Under the pieces are notes generated by a model that worked only from the letters and a program-made list of their open reading frames with translations, was not told where the DNA came from and ran no database searches. Shown here in pieces: positions 20,968 through 29,912 of a stretch of DNA of 64,000 nt (position 1 is the stretch's first letter; each line of letters opens with the position of its first letter). The DNA is from Candidatus Aalborgicola lynettensis (GTDB lineage: Bacteria; Pseudomonadota; Gammaproteobacteria; Burkholderiales; Burkholderiaceae_C), in contig JADJZE010000021.1 in assembly GCA_016719405.1 (NCBI GenBank), positions 372,001 through 436,000 of the forward strand. Reading direction: 5' to 3'. Made by a program: the position numbers and the translations under genes.

Positions 20968-21299
20968 TCCGCATCGACTCCTTGGCTGGCCAGGGGCCCA
21001 TGGACATGCGTGCAGGAAGCGAGCGGCTGCTTGCCCGTGTTGTGCAGGTGTTTGGCTCGGCCCAGGCCCACCACGGTTACCTGTTCGCCAACGCGCGTGC
21101 CACACGCATCAAGTTGCTGGTGCATGATGGCTTTGGCGTCTGGTGCATCGCGCAGGCTCAATGTGGGCGCTTCGTATGGCCGCAGTTTGATGGCCATAGT
21201 ACGGCCCTAAGTGACTTTGACAAAGCAACAATTCGATGCTTTGGTACTGGGACTTCCTGGCAGAGACTGGAACAAATGAGGGTGATTACGCGTATGTAA
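20964..21299 (+). pseudogene. tnpB: IS66 TnpB (Orf2), near-intact
   Basis: MIRIDSLAGQGPMDMRAGSERLLARV matches IS66 TnpB, followed by GYLFANARATRIKLLVHDGFGVWC and the end WQRLEQMRVITRM at 21299. The segment near 21150-21265 departs from the family and returns: the family wording LTKQQFDALVLGLP is present in the neighbouring frame. A pair of compensating indels explains this. Confidence 0.8.
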
Positions 21300-21376
21300 T
21301 TACGCCTAAAAGATAGCAAAAATCAATTGGAGCATCCCCAATATCGTGATCATTTGAGGCGTTTTATAGTTCGTGC

Positions 21377-22980
21377 ATGCTCGATCTGCATGCAATAAAG
21401 TCCAAGATATTTCAGCTCTGAATCCGAGCGAATGGGCGTTTTTGCAGGGCAACTATTGGCCCAGATCAACGAGCAAAGCAAGCACATTGCCGAGCAAACC
21501 AAACGCATCAACGCTGATGCCCAAGCCATCAAGTGGCGCGACGCCAAGATTGAGAGCATCACCTTCCAATTGGCGCGCCTGAAGGCTTGGAGTTCGGTGC
21601 CAAGACCGAGCGCATGAGTGCCCAGCAGCGCTCCTCTTCGAAGAGACATGCGCTGACCAAGCTAGCTTGGAGGCGCAACTGGCCGCCTTGCAGCCCAGTG
21701 TTTCGACCCAAGACCGGGGCACACCAGACAAGCAAGCACGTCGCCAACCCAAACGCGAAGCACTGTCGCCACACTTGCCGCGTGTGGACACCCGTGTTGA
21801 GCCTGAAAATACCAACTGTCCATCCCCAGAATGCAGCCAACCCATGGTGCGCGTGGGCGAGGACATCAGCGAACGTTTGGATATCGTGCCTGCGCAATTC
21901 TTCGTGCAGCGTCAGATCCGGGGCAAATGGGCTTGCCGGTGCTGCCAGTTGATGGTCCAAGAGCCAGCGGCACCCAAGTCTTCGACAATGCGCTGCCAAC
22001 GCCGGGCCTGCAAGCGCACACCGTGGTCAGCCGCTTCTGTGACCACATGCCGTACTACCGGCAAGAGCAAATCAACGCCCGCGCTGGAGTGCACACGCCG
22101 CGCCTGACGCTGGCAGCGGGGCGGCCAAACCGGGGCGCAGTTGTTGCCCTGTACGATGCACACCGGGCTTTCGTACTGGGCTCGCGCGTGATTCATGCCG
22201 ACGAGACGCCCATCGGCTTGCTTGACCCGGGAGGCGGAAAGACCAAGAAGGCTTACATGTGGGCCTACGCCAGGGGAGCATTCGAAGATATGCCCGTGTG
22301 GTGTACGACTTCTGCGAGGGGGCGGGGGTAAGGCCCCGCACGAGTTCCTCAAAGGCTGGACAGGGACCCTGGTTGTTGATGCGTACGCTGGCTACGATGC
22401 CACCATGTCCCTTGAGGGGCGTAAGACTGCGAATTGTCTGGCTCACGCGAGGAGGAAGTTTGACGAACTGGTCAAAGCCAACGCCAGCACTGTGGCTACC
22501 CAGGCCATCGGGCGGATTGCATGGTTGTACCGCATTGAGGCCGATGCCAGGGATCTGAGCTGCGAGCAACGTTTGCAAGTGCGCCAGGAGCGCAGCAAGC
22601 CACTGTGGGAAGAAATGCATGCTTGGTTGCGACTTGAACGCACTCGGTGCCCGACGGTAGCGCGATTGCCAAGGCGATCGACTACAGCCTGAACCACTGG
22701 CAGGCGCTCTCGAGTTCTTGAAAGACGGCGCTGTGCCCGTGGATAACAATTGGATCGAGAACCAGATGCGGCCTTGGGGCCTTGGTCGTAAAATTGGTTG
22801 TTCATAGGCAGCCAGTTGGCCGGCGAGCGTGCCGCCGTGGTGATGAGCCTGCTGCAATCGGCCAAGCTCCACGGCCATGACCCCTTTGCCTACCTCAAGG
22901 ACGTTCTGACCAGACTGCCTACCCAGCTCAACAGTCGGATCGAGGAATTGCTGCCACATCGCTGGCAGCGTGCGGGCTGA
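21377..22980 (+). pseudogene. tnpC: IS66 TnpC transposase, multiply frameshifted
   Basis: The DDE transposase of the element. In successive frames: FLQGQLLAQINEQSKHIAEQ (coiled N-terminus), KFGAKTERMSAQQR, a zinc-binding region with CPSPECSQPMVRVGEDISE and FVQRQIRGKWACRCCQ, the first catalytic Asp in VIHADETPIGLLDPG, the second in LVVDAYAGYDATM, and the Glu in PVDNNWIENQMRPW. The end is RIEELLPHRWQRAG. At least six frame changes lie between 21430 and 22790. All catalytic residues are present once the frames are corrected. Confidence 0.8.
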
Positions 22981-23415
22981 AACCCACTTCACACCCGCTC
23001 TCTTGAGCGCCGACACCAGCGCACCTGCACAGCAATGTGCCATCCGGATGGCCGAGCGCATCCAGCGAGCCAATTGCTCAGCTATTGCGCAGTAAATCGC
23101 CGCCGCCATGTTCACCATACACGCGATGGTCGGCAAACGGCAGAATCAAATCAATATGCCGCGGCTATACGCTTACCAAGAGACGGGTGCGTCGGCGGTC
23201 ATCGCGACTGGAGACCTCCCGGTCTACCAGCAAGGCCATGCGTTCTTCAAAGCTCATGGCACTCATGGACGGTTGGGTCAACTGCTGTTGCAAGGCATCT
23301 GCCATGCCACTGAGTTTGAGGCTGCGCAGTTGGGTCAGTGTTTGTTGGTCATCATGGGGGTGGCTTCTTTTTTCGTGTTCTGATTTGCGTTGGTTGCGGA
23401 CTTCATTGGCTGGCT

Positions 23416-24947
23416 CTATTGGTAATAGCCGGCTCCACGCACGTGGTCATGCTGCGGGCTGCTCCACAGGTCGGCAGTGGTGGGCTTGACCTGATCGCGC
23501 CCGCTGGCCAGGATGTCTTTGACGTGGCGGTATTGGCAGGTACCCAGCGTCAGCGCCAGCGCACAGGCCGCCTCCAGCCGGTCTTTGCCATAACGCTTGC
23601 TCAAACTCAGCAACCCCAGGCTGGAGCGGTATCCATGCTCAGGGTGTTTGAAGCGCTCCAGCAGTTTTGGATCAAGCCGCCGGTGGCCACTCCGATGGAC
23701 AGGCCCCAGTCAATCAGACGCTGCGGTGACCAATCCCGGTGCGCCAGATGGCTGGCAGGCATGTGCGCATCAAGCGTCGTGTATTTGCCCTTCTCCGAGC
23801 TGCGTGCATGCACGGCCACTCGTTGACCTCGGTGCAACAGCTCAACGGCGTTGCGGGTCAGTCTGGCATCCAGTGACAGGCCCACCAGCGTGTTGGGCAC
23901 GCTGTAGTAATGGTGTTCGACTTCGACGTGGTAATCCACATGCACGCGCACCGTCTTGAAGGTTGCCATCTCGTACGCCTGCAGCGGTAATGCGCCCAAT
24001 GTCGGGGCATCAATCTCAGTAAACACACTGAGCCGACTACCGGGGAGTTTCTGGAAGGCACGGGCGTTGAGATCTTGTAATAGTGGGGTAATGGCGCGGT
24101 TGGCGTCTGCGATGTTGGCCATGGATACGTTGCGCAGCCGTGCCATGATCCAGCGCTCCACCACCTGCACGGCCGACTCTGCCTTGGCCTTGTCTTGTGG
24201 GGTGTGTGGGCGCGCGGGCAGGATAGAAACACCGTAGTGACGGGCAAAGTCCAGCACGCTGTCGGTGGCGCGTGGCTCGAATCGGTCACATTGCGCAATC
24301 ACCGCGCGCGGGTTGTCGGGAACAATCAGTTGCACGACACCACCAATGAAGTGCAGTGCGCCGGTCATGCCTTCAATCCAGTGAATGGTCTTCTGGCCTT
24401 CTGTGGCCAATGCGTAGGTGTAGCCTGATGCGCCCAGGGCGGCCACGAAGATGTGGGCCCGACTGCCATCACTCAGTCCCAGCGTGGGTCCGGCGAAATC
24501 GACAAACAGCTTCTCGCCAGCGCGGTGGATCTGACGCATGGAGCGCTTGAGCTTTTTTGCCCAGCGCCGGTAGTGCTCACAGTATTGCGAGTATTGGTAA
24601 ACCCGGCCGTCTGGATTGTTGGCCTGATGTTCCTGCCACAGCAGCATCAGGGTCATGCCTTTGCGTTTGAGTTCGAGGTGGATTGCAGCGTAATCAGGTT
24701 GAACGTAGTGACCATTGCCGCCATCTACCAGTCGACCAGGTAGTAGTCGGGCTTGCAGTTGGGCTTCTGTCATGCCCTCGACCTGGCTCCAGTCCAGGCC
24801 GGCGGCTTTGGCCAGGCCGACGTATTTGGCGACCACTCCCTTGGATATCTTGAGGGCCATTGCCGTGCGTTCGAGTGAGTGGCCGAGCTCGAACTTGTAC
24901 CGTAGTGCTTCTTTGATCATGCGCGTATTCATTTGCTTGGGTGGCAT
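23416..24947 (-). pseudogene. istA: istA transposase, one frameshift near the C-terminus
   Basis: IS21-family transposase. The first 425 or so residues from 24947 are in one frame: an N-terminal HTH (MIKEALRYKFELGHSLERTAMALKISKG), then the DDE core with FVDFAGPTLGLSDGS, DNPRAVIAQCDR...FARHYG and PHTPQDKAKAESAV. Near 23665 the frame changes, and the conserved tail SLSKRYGKDRLEAACALAL ... KDILASGRDQ continues to 23416. Joined length is about 510 aa, normal for IstA. Confidence 0.85.
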
Positions 24948-25024
24948 CGGGGCTCCTGTAAAAGCCCGCGAGCCTAGCCCGTGTGGATGAGGTTTGCGCT
25001 ATGCCTGACTGGCACCAAAACTGT

Positions 25025-25137
25025 CGGTCACGATCCCCGCAATCGTCGGTCACGATCGCGGAATCACCAAATTACCCCACTTCAGGGCATCGGTCACGAT
25101 CAGCGGAATGACCGGTCACGATCCTCCGGAATACCCA
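25025..25137 (-). repeat. Right multiple terminal repeats of the IS21-family element
   Basis: CGGTCACGAT, the inverse of the left-end core, occurs at 25025-25034, 25047-25056, 25091-25100 and 25113-25122, with GGAAT next to several copies. The spacing differs from the left end. Confidence 0.8.
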
Positions 25138-26584
25138 TTCAGCCCTGAACAAAACGAGGTGAAGGACTTCGCGGCAGAAGGCATCGACGTTCGCCCGTTG
25201 CGCCAGGTGATGGCTGATGGCATTGCCGGCAAGAGCATGGACGAGTGCTTCAAGGACGGCAAGCATCCATTCCGGGTTGCCGTGGTTTGTGCCATGTGGC
25301 TGACGGGCTTTGATGTCAAGTCGTTGGCAACCTTGTACCTAGACAAGCCCATGAAGGGGCACACATTGATGCAGGCGATTGCCCGAGTCAACCGGGTGGC
25401 GGCCAACAAGAAAAATGGCCTCATCATTGACTACAACGGCATGCTCAAGAGTCTGCGCAAGGCGCTGGCCACCTACGGGCAAGGTGACAAGGGACTGCCT
25501 GTTGACCCGCTGTTCGATGAAGACCAAGCTCTGGCCGAGTACGCGGCATCCATCGGCAAGGTGCAAGTCCACCTCACGACAGTTGGCTATGACTTGGATG
25601 CCCTGGTGCGTGCAGAAGAGGGTGAGGAAACATGGGGCGAGCTGCTGAACGCGCAAAATGCTGTGAGTACATCGCCGGAGAACAAGAAGACATTCCAAGT
25701 CTTGGCTGAAGACGTGTTCGACAGGTTTCGAGGTTTGTTCCCGAACCCTGGCGTATTCAAGTACGAGCCGCAGGAGAACGCTATTGCCGCGCTCTACAAC
25801 CTGCTGCAAAAACCGAAGCCTAAGGTGGACATCACTGCCATCATGCAAGAGATTCGCGGCGTGATTGATATGTCCTTGGACGTCGCTCAAAAGGGCGTGG
25901 CGAAGCAGCCATCCAAGCAATACGACTTGTCTGGCATTGACTTTGAACGGCTGCGGGCCGAGTTTGTAAAGTCACCGTACAAGGAAACGGCGGTGTTGAC
26001 ATTGCAGGAGCGAATTGAAGCTCGATTGGCTTTGATGATGACGGTGAATCCTGGCCGCATCGACCTCTACAAGCGATATCAGGAAATCATTGCGGAATAC
26101 AACCGCGATAAAGATGACGCTGAAATTCAGCGTGTCTTTGATGACCTTATCAAGCTGCATGACTCGCTAGACCAAGAAGAACAGCGGTACGTGCGCGAGG
26201 GCTTCAATAGCGAGAAGGAACTGGCGGTGTACGACCTGCTGTCCAAGGACAAGGCTGACATCACCAAGGGTGACATCGACAAGGTGAAAAAAGTAGCGCA
26301 AGAACTAATGGCGACTGTGGAGCAGCGCCGTCATGAGATGGGGGATTTGCGTGACCGTGCGTCTGTCCAAGCGCAAATGAAGGCCGCCATCATCGACCGG
26401 CTTCTGGAAGGAATGCCTGATGGCTATTCCAGTGACGACATTGAGGCACGGGCTGATGTCATTTTCCAATACGTTCATGAAATGCAATCGATGACTTTGC
26501 AGTAACAACAATTTCAACCAAAAAATTGCAATTAGTGGAGGCTAGAAGTGGAAATTCAACTAAAAAAGCGGAACGGTGTTCATT

Positions 26585-26729
26585 GCACAAAAATTGCTGC
26601 GACTTAATAGTGCAGTTGATTAGCACCAATCTCGGAGAATGCCTGCGTCCCCCGCTTTTTTGGTGATTTATCTCCGTGTCGGCAACTGCGTATTTCCACT
26701 GAAAACGGCCACCGATTTCAATCCAAACC
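26585..26729 (+). repeat. Right copy of island-flanking direct repeat (about 145 bp)
   Basis: Same orientation as 2570-2715, with scattered substitutions and small indels. It begins 80 bp after the end of hsdR, so the island genes stop right at it. Either an attachment-site duplication or a dispersed genomic repeat would look like this. Confidence 0.85.
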
Positions 26730-27130
26730 CTACCAGCAACCGCGATTGGACTGAGCCGCAGGTCGTCGGTTTCACGCTAAGACCGGTCATCCGCGGCTGC
26801 TTGGTGAATTCACACAATCGACCCATTGCAGTCATAGCCAACCTCAGAATCACCTCCCGAAAGCTGACATCAGCGCTTCAGACCAAACCTCGCCGCCAAT
26901 GTCAGCTAACAGGAAAACCATTTGAGAAGCAGACGGAACTTGAATTCAACGGGCCACAATTGGGTGGCATTGCTCCAAAGCAGACGTTCGCCAAACCGGT
27001 TTCTACAAAGCGGTCAATCAACACGAAAAAGCGGAACTTGGTCGTGGGCGGCTCTGCAGCGTTTGCAGTCCATCACCAACAGCCGCTAATGGGAAGTCCA
27101 ATTGTGTGGCACTCGCAGTCCACCAAGTAA
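26730..27130. other. Gene-free stretch between island and PEP-CTERM genes
   Basis: A plus-strand frame stays open across 26639-27130 but starts inside the repeat and has no protein-like features, so I do not call it. No other gene is visible. Confidence 0.5.
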
Positions 27131-27152
27131 AACGGGAGCCTCAGCCCCCGTT
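27131..27152 (-). terminator. Terminator of the first PEP-CTERM gene
   Basis: AACGGG at 27131-27136 pairs with CCCGTT at 27147-27152. On the minus strand the stem runs into TTTTAC, just after the stop codon at 27171. Confidence 0.65.
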
Positions 27153-27170
27153 AGTGCAAGTCGTAGCGTA

Positions 27171-27962
27171 TTAGGCTTGCTTGGCCTTGCGACGGCGTGC
27201 TACCGCACCCATTACACCAAGACCGGCCAGCAACATGGCGTACGTTTCTGGCTCTGGTACGGGCGCAAGCAAAACATCTCCGGTACGAACAGCCATTGCA
27301 AACAGGGCATTGTGCTTTCGGTTGTCTTCTCGTATTCCAAATCCAAAATCATTGTTCTCTTGAAGGCCATCGCTGGTACGAAAGCTCCATGCATAACCAA
27401 TTTCCGATTGATCGGTGCCGAACCAGTAGCGAGAGGATTGCAGGTTTTTAAAATAACCGGTGTTGCTCAGCCCCCAACCGGGTTGCTCGGTACAGGTACT
27501 CCAAATCCCGTTACCAGACGCACAATAGGCTTTGTTACCCAATGATCCGTACCAAAGCGAGGCCATTTCGCTGCTGGTTGTGTCGACGTTGTAGCCGAAA
27601 TCATTGGAAAGACCGTCTATGCCATAACGCACGACACCTCCCACTAGGGGCAAACGCCAATCATTGATGGTGTTGCTATCACTGCCTGTGCTCAGGTTGG
27701 CAGCCCAGTTCATGGCACTGTTCCAGTCCATCAGCCCATTGACATTGGCATCACGCAGCCAGGTGATATGTTGAACAGTGTCATACAGGTAGACCGCGCT
27801 GGAATCGGTCGCTGCTACGGCGTTGCGGTTGATGTCGCGGCCCAGCAGGGTGGTTTCCCAAGTGCCTTGGCCCGAAACGCCCGCGGCATGCGCAGGCAGA
27901 GCAAAAGCCAGTGCCAAGCTGATAGTGGCAGCAGACGTGCAGATGATAGTTTTGAACTTCAA
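27171..27962 (-). CDS. PEP-CTERM protein with Lcl/DUF1566-like domain
   Basis: An exported protein of 263 aa. The start is TTG at 27962, placed by GGGAGAAG just upstream and by the signal peptide it opens (FKTIICTSAATISLALAFALPAHAA, cleavage after AHA). The middle has TWLRDANVNGLMDWNSAMNWA, NDWRLP and repeated aromatic stretches like the DUF1566/Lcl C-terminal domain. The tail VPEPETYAMLLAGLG plus a hydrophobic helix and RRRKAKQA is a PEP-CTERM signal, the sorting tag recognised by exosortase (not encoded in this window). A palindrome shared with the next gene lies 64 bp upstream. Confidence 0.85.
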   Translation of the reverse strand: MKFKTIICTSAATISLALAFALPAHAAGVSGQGTWETTLLGRDINRNAVAATDSSAVYLYDTVQHITWLRDANVNGLMDWNSAMNWAANLSTGSDSNTINDWRLPLVGGVVRYGIDGLSNDFGYNVDTTSSEMASLWYGSLGNKAYCASGNGIWSTCTEQPGWGLSNTGYFKNLQSSRYWFGTDQSEIGYAWSFRTSDGLQENNDFGFGIREDNRKHNALFAMAVRTGDVLLAPVPEPETYAMLLAGLGVMGAVARRRKAKQA

Positions 27963-28025
27963 GGTTGCTTCTCCCAAATTTATAAACGATGCGCAGAGTG
28001 TGTGGGCAGTTTCGCGGGCCTGCAA

Positions 28026-28041
28026 TAGTCCGTTCGGACTA
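28026..28041. promoter_or_regulatory. TAGTCC-N4-GGACTA palindrome upstream of PEP-CTERM gene 1
   Basis: TAGTCCGTTCGGACTA is an interrupted palindrome, preceded by CAA. The same 19-base block with one change lies upstream of the second PEP-CTERM gene. It is likely a dimer-binding operator or activator site. Confidence 0.6.
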
Positions 28042-28152
28042 CCGCCGCTGAGGTATGGGATGGCTATTGCGAGGAAATTTAGAGGTTCTTGAAAATCCCG
28101 ATCGGGAATACTCACAAGGGCCTCTGCCCCCGTCAATTTAAGTCGCCGCGTA

Positions 28153-29226
28153 TCAGGCTTGCGTGGTCTTGCGGCGGCGTGCTACCGCGCCCACCAAGCC
28201 TAAACCGGCCAGCAGCATTGCGGACGTTTCTGGCTCTGGTACCGCGCTGATTGAGAGCATGTAGGCGTGTTCTTCCCCAGTCTTGAGGTTGAAGGCGGTG
28301 CCAACAATCCAACCGTTGTCGTTGATACCAGAAACATCTCCCAACACCCAGCCATCGTTAACATTGCTTGCCGACAAAAAGGAATTCAAATCGGTACCGG
28401 TGCCGCCGCTCCACAGGGTCGGGCGCCCGTCGGAGTAACCCACCACCTGCCCAGCATTGTTGATGCCTTGGGCCCAACTCCAACTGTGCGTTCCACTCAG
28501 CGTGCCTAAATCGGTAGCAGTGCCGCCGCTCCAAAGGGTCGCGTGCCACCCTGTACTACCCGTTGTATGGGAGGCCCCCACCACTTGCCCGGCGTTGTTG
28601 ATGCCATTGGCGACGCTACCCGATCCACCCAACGTGCCTAAATCAGTGGCAGTGCCGCCGCTCCATAGGGTCGCGTGAAAATCAGCATCGCCCGTTGTAT
28701 AGGAGCCACCCACCACTTGCCCAGCATTGTTGATGCCAGAGGCGTAGCTGTGCGTTCCACCCAGCGTGCCTAAATCGGTAGCAGTGCCGCCGCTCCACAG
28801 GGTCGCGTGAAAAACAGCATCGCCCGTTGTATAGGAAGCACCCACCACTTGCCCGGCATTGTTGATGCCATAAGCCCAACTGTGCGTTCCACCCAGCGTG
28901 CCTAAATCGGTAGCAGTGCCGCCGCTCCAAAGGGTCGCGTGCCTAGCTGCATCGCCCGTTGTGCCGGAGGCACCCACCACTTGCCCAGCATTGTTGATGC
29001 CATGAGCCTCACTGTGCGTCCCACCCAGCGTGCCCAAATCGGTGGCAATGCCGCCACTCCACAGGGTCGCGTGAATGGAGGCACCCACCACTTGCCCAGC
29101 ATTGTTGATGCCAATGGCGTAGCTGTTCAGCGGGCCTAAATCGGTGAAGAGGTAGCCTGCATTGGCCTGAGTGGCGCCGATCAACAAAAGGGAAGCGGCA
29201 AGGACAGACGGTTTGAGGTATTTCAT
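28153..29226 (-). CDS. HAF-repeat PEP-CTERM extracellular protein
   Basis: A secreted protein of 357 aa. A signal peptide (KYLKPSVLAASLLLIGATQANA) is followed by about seven tandem repeats of roughly 43 residues with the core GINNAGQVVGAS...HATLWSGGTATDLGTLGG, the HAF repeat. A less regular segment and a PEP-CTERM tail (VPEPETSAMLLAGLG, hydrophobic helix, RRRKTTQA) follow. The repeats are also strong at DNA level (28440-29140), so copy number may vary between strains. HAF proteins are usually surface or matrix proteins; the exact role is unknown. Its shared upstream palindrome suggests co-regulation with the neighbouring PEP-CTERM gene. Confidence 0.9.
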   Translation of the reverse strand: MKYLKPSVLAASLLLIGATQANAGYLFTDLGPLNSYAIGINNAGQVVGASIHATLWSGGIATDLGTLGGTHSEAHGINNAGQVVGASGTTGDAARHATLWSGGTATDLGTLGGTHSWAYGINNAGQVVGASYTTGDAVFHATLWSGGTATDLGTLGGTHSYASGINNAGQVVGGSYTTGDADFHATLWSGGTATDLGTLGGSGSVANGINNAGQVVGASHTTGSTGWHATLWSGGTATDLGTLSGTHSWSWAQGINNAGQVVGYSDGRPTLWSGGTGTDLNSFLSASNVNDGWVLGDVSGINDNGWIVGTAFNLKTGEEHAYMLSISAVPEPETSAMLLAGLGLVGAVARRRKTTQA

Positions 29227-29317
29227 GGTTTATGGGTGTTTTTAAGTAAGCTGGGCAGTCAATTAATTTGCCGTCCCGACGTCGGGAACATTGTCCCACC
29301 AGCCCGGAAACTATCAA

Positions 29318-29333
29318 TAGTCCATTCGGACTA
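29318..29333. promoter_or_regulatory. TAGTCC-N4-GGACTA palindrome upstream of PEP-CTERM gene 2
   Basis: TAGTCCATTCGGACTA lies 92 bp upstream of the start, in the same orientation and with the same CAA prefix as the copy at 28026. No clear sigma-54 GG-N10-GC promoter could be placed between it and the gene. Confidence 0.6.
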
Positions 29334-29912
29334 GCCGCCCCGCCAAGTGGCGCACAAATGCACTGTTAACGGTGAAATCATCGCTTGGGTGGCTCGCTTG
29401 GGGTAGTTCAACCTATCAGAAATGGCTGACTTGAATGACAGGTATCGGGCGACGCAATCAAAGAGTCCAATGACCGGTAATGGCCATTATGTACATCTCT
29501 ACATAAAGGCCAAAACCGGTAGTAGCTGTTTGTGATTTGCCTCCTCCAGACCGGACGTTGGCTATGGCATATCCCCGGCGCGCAGGCCGCCGCTTTGGGA
29601 TGACGGTGGTGATGCGCTAGGTGAAACGGTGCAAATCGGGTCGGATTGGGATTTTGTAGCGCAACCCGCACCGGATTACGAGGTCGATCAGCGGATCAAT
29701 TGGTGACCAGGGAAAACGGCACATCCCATGGGCTGCCGGGGGAGGCTGTGCGCGCGGCGGCTGCACAGCCGACTCGCTTGGGGAATCCTCGCTTATTGGC
29801 CGCTGTGAGCGCTCAAGCTGCGGATTTCAACGGGGTCAGATCACCCAAAATACCCGCCATACTTGGCCTCATGCGGTTGAATTTCCTATCCGTCAAATAC
29901 TTCCCGTAGCTG
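29334..29912. other. Intergenic region with an unrecognised gene remnant
   Basis: A plus-strand frame ending TGA at 29704-29706 reads DWDFVAQPAPDYEVDQRINW, which looks like a real protein C-terminus. Nothing upstream is intact and I do not recognise it. The rest is featureless. Confidence 0.35.

Larger units (their letters stand above)
20541..23176 (+). mobile_element. IS66-family element inserted in istB
   Basis: It begins GTAAGCGTCTAG and ends CTATACGCTTAC, the inverted ends of IS66 elements. It is flanked by an exact 8-bp duplication CAAGAGAC at 20533-20540 and 23177-23184, the size IS66 elements make. Length is 2636 bp with the usual tnpA-tnpB-tnpC order on the plus strand. Removing it with one CAAGAGAC rejoins istB in frame. 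Confidence 0.92.
19941..23400 (-). pseudogene. istB: istB helper ATPase, interrupted by IS66 element
   Basis: IstB is the AAA+ helper for IS21 transposition. The 5' part lies at about 23400-23177 (LTQLRSLKLSGMADALQQQL, SFEERMALLVDREVSSRDDRR). After the nested element the gene resumes at 20540 with LARLKYPQATIEDVD. Walker A is NGATGCGKTWLACALG, then MRTPRLAEELRVLHG, Walker B VLILDDWALAPLD, and an end at 19941. Frames change near 20440 and 20245. I found no clear ATG at the 5' end, which overlaps the istA tail, so translation may be coupled to istA. Confidence 0.8.
19766..25137. mobile_element. IS21-family element inserted in hsdR, carrying a nested IS66-family element
   Basis: The element begins TGCGTATTCCG and ends CGGAATACCCA, the TG...CA ends of the family. 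It is flanked by the 5-bp duplication TTCAG at 19761-19765 and 25138-25142. Several copies of a repeat with the core ATCGTGACCG lie at each end, as in IS21. It carries istA and istB on the minus strand; istB is interrupted by the IS66 element at 20541-23176. Total length is 5372 bp, about 2.7 kb without the nested element. Confidence 0.9.
17839..26505 (+). pseudogene. hsdR: hsdR type I restriction subunit, split by IS21-family insertion
   Basis: Translocase/nuclease subunit of the type I system. It starts at 17839 (MASADYSEDNNIQEPAAQLF) after a good AGGAG. The nuclease site is CDLVGFVNGLPLVFIELKR. Helicase motifs are HTQGSGKSYSM (Walker A), VLSDEAHRTQYG (DEAH-type) and AFTGTTL. At base 19765 the frame is broken by a 5.4 kb insertion; the rest resumes at 25138 with PEQNEVKDFAAEGIDVR, then AMWLTGFDV and QAIARVNRV, ending at 26505. 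Removing the insertion and one TTCAG copy restores HPVFSPEQNEV exactly. The first kilobase also has at least three frameshifts; the 3' part from 25138 is clean. Confidence 0.85.

Noticed and set aside
26639..27130. 163-codon plus-strand frame after the right repeat
   Set aside because: It starts inside the repeat, has no ribosome-binding site or family resemblance, and its composition is unlike a protein.
28440..29140. Regularly spaced DNA repeats resembling a CRISPR array
   Set aside because: Units are about 130 bp, in frame with an intact exported protein, and encode HAF repeats; there are no cas genes.
27962..29320. Sigma-54 promoters for the PEP-CTERM genes
   Set aside because: I looked for GG-N10-GC between the palindromes and the starts and found no convincing TGGCAC/TTGC pair.
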